Origin: M55B174 sp964618065
Lineage (GTDB): Bacteria; Patescibacteriota; Minisyncoccia; CAIUEV01; JAHKAQ01
Length of the DNA stretch: 17,277 bases
NCBI GenBank assembly: GCA_964618065.1
Contig: CAZTZK010000029.1
Span: 1-17,277, forward strand
Direction: 5' to 3'
The notes beneath the pieces are model-generated. The model was not told the DNA's origin. It saw nothing but the letters and a program-made list of their open reading frames with translations, and did not search any database. This document shows positions 14,633 through 17,277 of the stretch, piece after piece. Position numbers and translations under genes: made by a program. Each line of letters opens with the position of its first letter. The first letter of the stretch is position 1.

Positions 14633-15556
14633 ATGGAATCTGAAAATCTAGGGAAAGGCCTTTCCGCCTTAATCCCTAATAAAATAAAAAGAAAATTTAT
14701 AGAAACCGAAACCGCAAAAGCAAATAATAAAGAAGAGAATAATTTGCCTTCAAGCTCAAATTTTAATTCCGAAGAAAAAATTGTTTTCATTGAATTAAAT
14801 AAATTAGTTCCTAATTCTAATCAACCTCGCCAAAATTTTAAGGAAGAAGAATTAGAATCTTTGGCCGAATCTATCAAAGAGAATGGCTTAATTCAACCAA
14901 TCGTAGTGATTAGAAAAGAAGAGAATGCTTATGAAATTATAGCTGGGGAAAGAAGATTTAAAGCTTCCAAAATAGCGGGACTTGAAACAATACCAGCGAT
15001 AGTCAAAAGAGCTGATGGTTTATCAAAATTGGAGCTGGCTTTAATAGAAAACATTCAAAGAGAGAATCTCAACCCCATTGAAGAAGGAAGAGCATACCAA
15101 AAATTAATTAAAGAATTCCATTTTACCCAAGAAGACATTTCTAAAAAAATAAAAAAAGGCAGATCAACTATTGCTAATCTTCTCCGTTTTTTAAGACTTC
15201 CAGAAGAAGTCCAACAGGGTCTTATTGAGGACAAAATAAATGAAGGACATGCCAAAATAATTTCCGCCTTAGATGATCCAGAGAATCAATTAGCTTTATA
15301 TAAAAAAATCGTTAAAGACAATCTAACGGTTAGAGACACTGAAAATATTACCAGTAAAATAAATGTTAAGGCGCACCAAAGAAATATAACAATAAAAAAT
15401 AGTCCCCTGATCACTCAAAGAGAAAAAATTCTATCTGATATTTTAGGATTGAAGGTGAAAATAAAAAACAGAAAAAAAGGAGGCAAGATAATTTTAGAGT
15501 ATTACGATGAAAATGATCTAGAAAGACTTATTCAATTTTTAGATAAAAAATCCTAA
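14633..15556 (+). CDS. parB: chromosome-partitioning protein ParB (Spo0J), CTPase clamp
   Basis: This is a 307-aa centromere-binding protein that loads at parS, binds CTP and spreads along DNA. The N-terminal peptide LGKGLSALIP (6-15) is the conserved ParA-stimulating segment. The CTP-binding core includes QPRQNF (64-69), GERRFKA (105-111) and ENIQREN (139-145). The helix-turn-helix for parS recognition lies at about 165-186 (FTQEDISKKIKKGRSTIANL). The C-terminal dimerisation region covers about 265-306. All expected motifs are present. It is co-directional with parA at a ten-base gap and without a Shine-Dalgarno sequence. Its TAA stop touches the shared terminator hairpin that also ends the opposing rel gene. 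No consensus parS was seen in this window. Confidence 0.97.
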   Translation: MESENLGKGLSALIPNKIKRKFIETETAKANNKEENNLPSSSNFNSEEKIVFIELNKLVPNSNQPRQNFKEEELESLAESIKENGLIQPIVVIRKEENAYEIIAGERRFKASKIAGLETIPAIVKRADGLSKLELALIENIQRENLNPIEEGRAYQKLIKEFHFTQEDISKKIKKGRSTIANLLRFLRLPEEVQQGLIEDKINEGHAKIISALDDPENQLALYKKIVKDNLTVRDTENITSKINVKAHQRNITIKNSPLITQREKILSDILGLKVKIKNRKKGGKIILEYYDENDLERLIQFLDKKS

Positions 15557-15617
15557 AACAAAAAAGGCTTTAATATTTAACACAATTATTCACAATTATT
15601 AAAGCCTTTTTTGTTTT
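15555..15617. terminator. bidirectional terminator shared by parB and rel
   Basis: The arms 15555-15575 and 15597-15617 are perfectly complementary over 21 bp, with GGCTTTAATA next to the loop on one side and TATTAAAGCC on the other. An A-run on the left and a T-run on the right serve both strands. The 21-base loop contains most of a direct duplication of CACAATTATT (15581-15590 and 15591-15600). The left arm begins inside the parB stop codon. The right arm includes the last five codons of rel, its stop codon at 15601-15599 and two bases beyond. Confidence 0.95.
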
Positions 15618-17089
15618 CTTAAAACTTCTTTTATCTTCATTTTCGCTTTATTAGTTTTAACAAAATCTAACCATTTAACATCGGGGGTTTTTTTGCCTTT
15701 CTGAGTTACTATTTCAATAACTTCTCCATTTTTAATGAGATAATCTAAGGGCACTTTTTTATTATTCGCTTTAGCTCCAACTGCGGAATTACCTACTTCC
15801 GTATGCACCTCATAAGCAAAATCAATCGGAGTTGCTTTTTCAGGTAAGTCTATTACATCGCCCTTAGGAGTGAAAGTAAAAATACGATCTTTTAGAAAAT
15901 CAATTCTTAAACCTTCAAAAAATTCTTGGGAACTGCTATTTGCTTTTTCTTGCCAAGAACGTAATTGTTTTGTCCAGGCCAATTCTTCCTTAAGTTTTGC
16001 CAAATCTTTTCTCCTATTTTTACCCCGTCTGGGCAAGAGTCTAATCAGAGATTTTTCATCAGAATAAAGCCAGTGGGAGGCTATCCCAAATTCATCTTCT
16101 TCGTGCATTTCCGGAGTTCTTATCTGAAGTTCAATTGGTTTTCCCTCACGAGTAAAAACAGTCGTATGAAGAGAACGATAACCGTTAGGTTTCGGAAGAG
16201 AAATATAATCCTTAATTCTCTTTATTAAGGGCTTATAATATTTATGAATTATTCCTAAAGTTTCATAACAATCTTTGACTTCTGGAACAACAATCCGAAT
16301 TGCTACCAAGTCATAAATTTCATCTATCTCCATGTTGTGTTTTTTGAGTTTCAAATAAAGCCGATACAAATGCTTAGCCCGACCATGAATATCAAGAATT
16401 TCTATCCCTTCTTTTTTAAGTATTTTTTTTATTCTTTTTATGACCTTATTAGTAAAAACTGTTCTTTCCTTGTATTTTTCTCTTGTCATCTTATCAACCT
16501 TTTTATAAGTTTTTGGATAGACGTAACGAAACGCCATATCTTCCAGCGCTCCTTTTATTTCTCCTATCCCTAATCTATTAGCAATAGGAGCATAAATTTC
16601 CAAAGTCTCTTTAGCTATCTGATATTGTTTATCCGGAGATAGGGGATTTAGAGTAAGCATATTATGGTAACGATCAACTAACTTAATAATGACAGTTCTA
16701 ACATCTGCTCCCATAGCCAAAAACATCCGACGTAAATTTTCCAAATAATGTTCGTCTTCTTTGCCTCTTAATTTTATGCCCTTTAACTTAGTGAGACTAT
16801 CAACTATAAAAGCTACCTCTGAACCAAATTCTTTTTTTATTTGATCTAAAGTATAATTGCTATCTTCTAAAACATCATGAAGCAAGGCGCTAGCTAAGGT
16901 TTTAGTTCCTAAACTAAGCTTAGCTAGAGTATAGGTCACTATTAGGGGATGTTGAATAAAATCTTCACCTGTTTTTCTTTTTTGCCCCCGATGAGCTTTT
17001 TCAGCAAATTTATAAGCCTTTCTAACAAAATCGATATTTACTTTTGGATTTTTTGCTTTAATTACTTTGATAACTTCTTCTATTGTCAT
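15599..17089 (-). CDS. rel: bifunctional (p)ppGpp synthetase/hydrolase, RelA/SpoT homologue without ACT domain
   Basis: This is a 496-aa stringent-response enzyme. The HD hydrolase domain (about 1-195) keeps His47, His71-Asp72 (LLHDVLEDS) and Asp139 (DRYHNM). The synthetase domain (about 225-345) keeps GRAKHLYRLYLKLK (236-249), Asp260 in YDLVAIRI, PKPNGYRSLHTTV (299-311), and Glu320 in ELQIRT. The sequence RIKD (291-294) fits the RxKD form seen in bifunctional enzymes, not the ExDD form of synthetase-only RelA. A TGS domain follows (about 401-461). The protein then stops, whereas full-length homologues (about 720-740 aa) continue through helical, zinc-finger and ACT regions. The shorter end is unlikely to be a sequencing artefact, because the stop sits in a perfect terminator. 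It is convergent with parAB. No Shine-Dalgarno sequence is seen. Confidence 0.95.
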   Translation of the reverse strand: MTIEEVIKVIKAKNPKVNIDFVRKAYKFAEKAHRGQKRKTGEDFIQHPLIVTYTLAKLSLGTKTLASALLHDVLEDSNYTLDQIKKEFGSEVAFIVDSLTKLKGIKLRGKEDEHYLENLRRMFLAMGADVRTVIIKLVDRYHNMLTLNPLSPDKQYQIAKETLEIYAPIANRLGIGEIKGALEDMAFRYVYPKTYKKVDKMTREKYKERTVFTNKVIKRIKKILKKEGIEILDIHGRAKHLYRLYLKLKKHNMEIDEIYDLVAIRIVVPEVKDCYETLGIIHKYYKPLIKRIKDYISLPKPNGYRSLHTTVFTREGKPIELQIRTPEMHEEDEFGIASHWLYSDEKSLIRLLPRRGKNRRKDLAKLKEELAWTKQLRSWQEKANSSSQEFFEGLRIDFLKDRIFTFTPKGDVIDLPEKATPIDFAYEVHTEVGNSAVGAKANNKKVPLDYLIKNGEVIEIVTQKGKKTPDVKWLDFVKTNKAKMKIKEVLRKQKRL

Positions 17090-17144
17090 CTTAAAAATAT
17101 TGTTTAGAAATTATTTTTATCTTCCAAAAGCATTTCTTAATTTT

Positions 17145-17173
17145 AGAATAGCAATCTCAAAGAATTCAGGCAA
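17145..17173 (-). promoter_or_regulatory. candidate promoter for rel
   Basis: Read on the minus strand, TTGCCT (17173-17168) lies 17 bases before TATTCT (17150-17145), with an extended -10 TG in front (TGCTATTCT). The leader to the ATG would be about 50 bases. The consensus match is moderate. The -35 lies only 11 bases from the repeat-bearing sequence at the right edge. Confidence 0.4.
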
Positions 17174-17184
17174 ATTTAAAAAAA

Positions 17185-17277
17185 TGTCAAAGCAAAGTGA
17201 TAATGTCCTACCTGAGCAAAGTAGAAATGTCCTACCTAGGGTAATTTATGTTTTTTGTTTTATGATTAGAAATATCT
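17185..17277 (+). mobile_element. possible end of an insertion sequence, cut by the window edge
   Basis: From TGTC at 17185 the sequence changes character and contains two direct repeats with a 24-base period. Multiple short repeats inside a terminus beginning with TG are typical of transposase-binding sites in some insertion sequence families, for example IS21. An ATG at 17262 opens a frame (MIRNI...) to the edge, but it is too short to judge. No transposase sequence is visible, so the call rests on the repeats and on position outside the rel promoter. Confidence 0.35.
17192..17237 (+). repeat. two tandem direct repeats, 22-bp units, 24-bp period
   Basis: The units at 17192-17213 and 17216-17237 both read GCAAAGT, then three variable bases (GAT or AGA), then AATGTCCTACCT. 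Nineteen of 22 positions agree, and each unit is preceded by AG or GA. They lie in the spacer upstream of rel and are more GC-rich than the surrounding sequence. Only two copies are in the window. They may be protein-binding sites. Confidence 0.85.

Noticed and set aside
15870..16573. Plus-strand open frames inside the rel gene
   Set aside because: They are mirror frames of a well-conserved coding sequence and are rich in Phe, Ser and Ile as expected from the complement of Lys/Glu codons.
1..17277. Alternative genetic code with TGA as glycine (as in Gracilibacteria or Absconditabacteria)
   Set aside because: All conserved genes are full length under the standard bacterial code, with glycine at expected motif positions encoded by GGN codons.
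1..17277. tRNA genes, rRNA genes or CRISPR arrays in the spacers
   Set aside because: No cloverleaf with a TTCGA-type T-loop, no rRNA-like segment and no regularly spaced repeats beyond the two tandem units at 17192-17237 were seen.

Overview
The window looks like a chromosomal stretch from an AT-rich member of the Candidate Phyla Radiation (Patescibacteria), probably Parcubacteria-like. This is an inference from gene content and style: a DUF4012 membrane protein, a membrane-anchored protein with repeated Ig-like (DUF11-type) domains, an eukaryote-like (type 2) isoleucyl-tRNA synthetase, compact gene packing, almost no Shine-Dalgarno sequences and TAA-dominated stop codons. No rRNA, tRNA or CRISPR array was seen.

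Layout, left to right. Positions 1-121 hold a strong hairpin terminator. A small unrecognised minus-strand gene (210-479) diverges from a plus-strand run that begins at a good promoter near 556-583: an HtrA-type membrane-anchored serine protease (619-1869), a CaCA-family Na+/Ca2+ exchanger (1939-2919) and glutamyl-tRNA synthetase gltX (2967-4439). Two small neighbouring genes follow (4598-4873 and 5038-5514). They encode related proteins built from one and two copies of an unrecognised domain with a conserved LAIC motif. Each has a candidate promoter and its own hairpin terminator, and only these two genes have a strong Shine-Dalgarno sequence. Next come ileS (5767-8700), preceded by a candidate promoter and a leader with two hairpins, and recO (8731-9468).

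Then come three tightly spaced envelope genes: a single-pass protein with an extracytoplasmic stack of about four beta-sandwich domains (9488-11413), a two-TM Wzz-like protein with a very lysine-rich tail (11450-12322), and a DUF4012 protein (12332-13726). A clear promoter opens the chromosome-partition pair parA-parB (13843-15556). It converges on a minus-strand RelA/SpoT homologue (15599-17089) with intact hydrolase and synthetase motifs but no C-terminal ACT domain. parB and rel share one perfect 21-bp hairpin that serves as terminator for both strands and overlaps the end of both genes. At the right edge, two direct repeats with a 24-bp period (17192-17237) look like the end of a mobile element that continues outside the window.

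Together this is mostly housekeeping: two tRNA synthetases, DNA repair, segregation, stringent response, protein quality control and ion transport. The two LAIC genes and the envelope triplet are the least explained parts.
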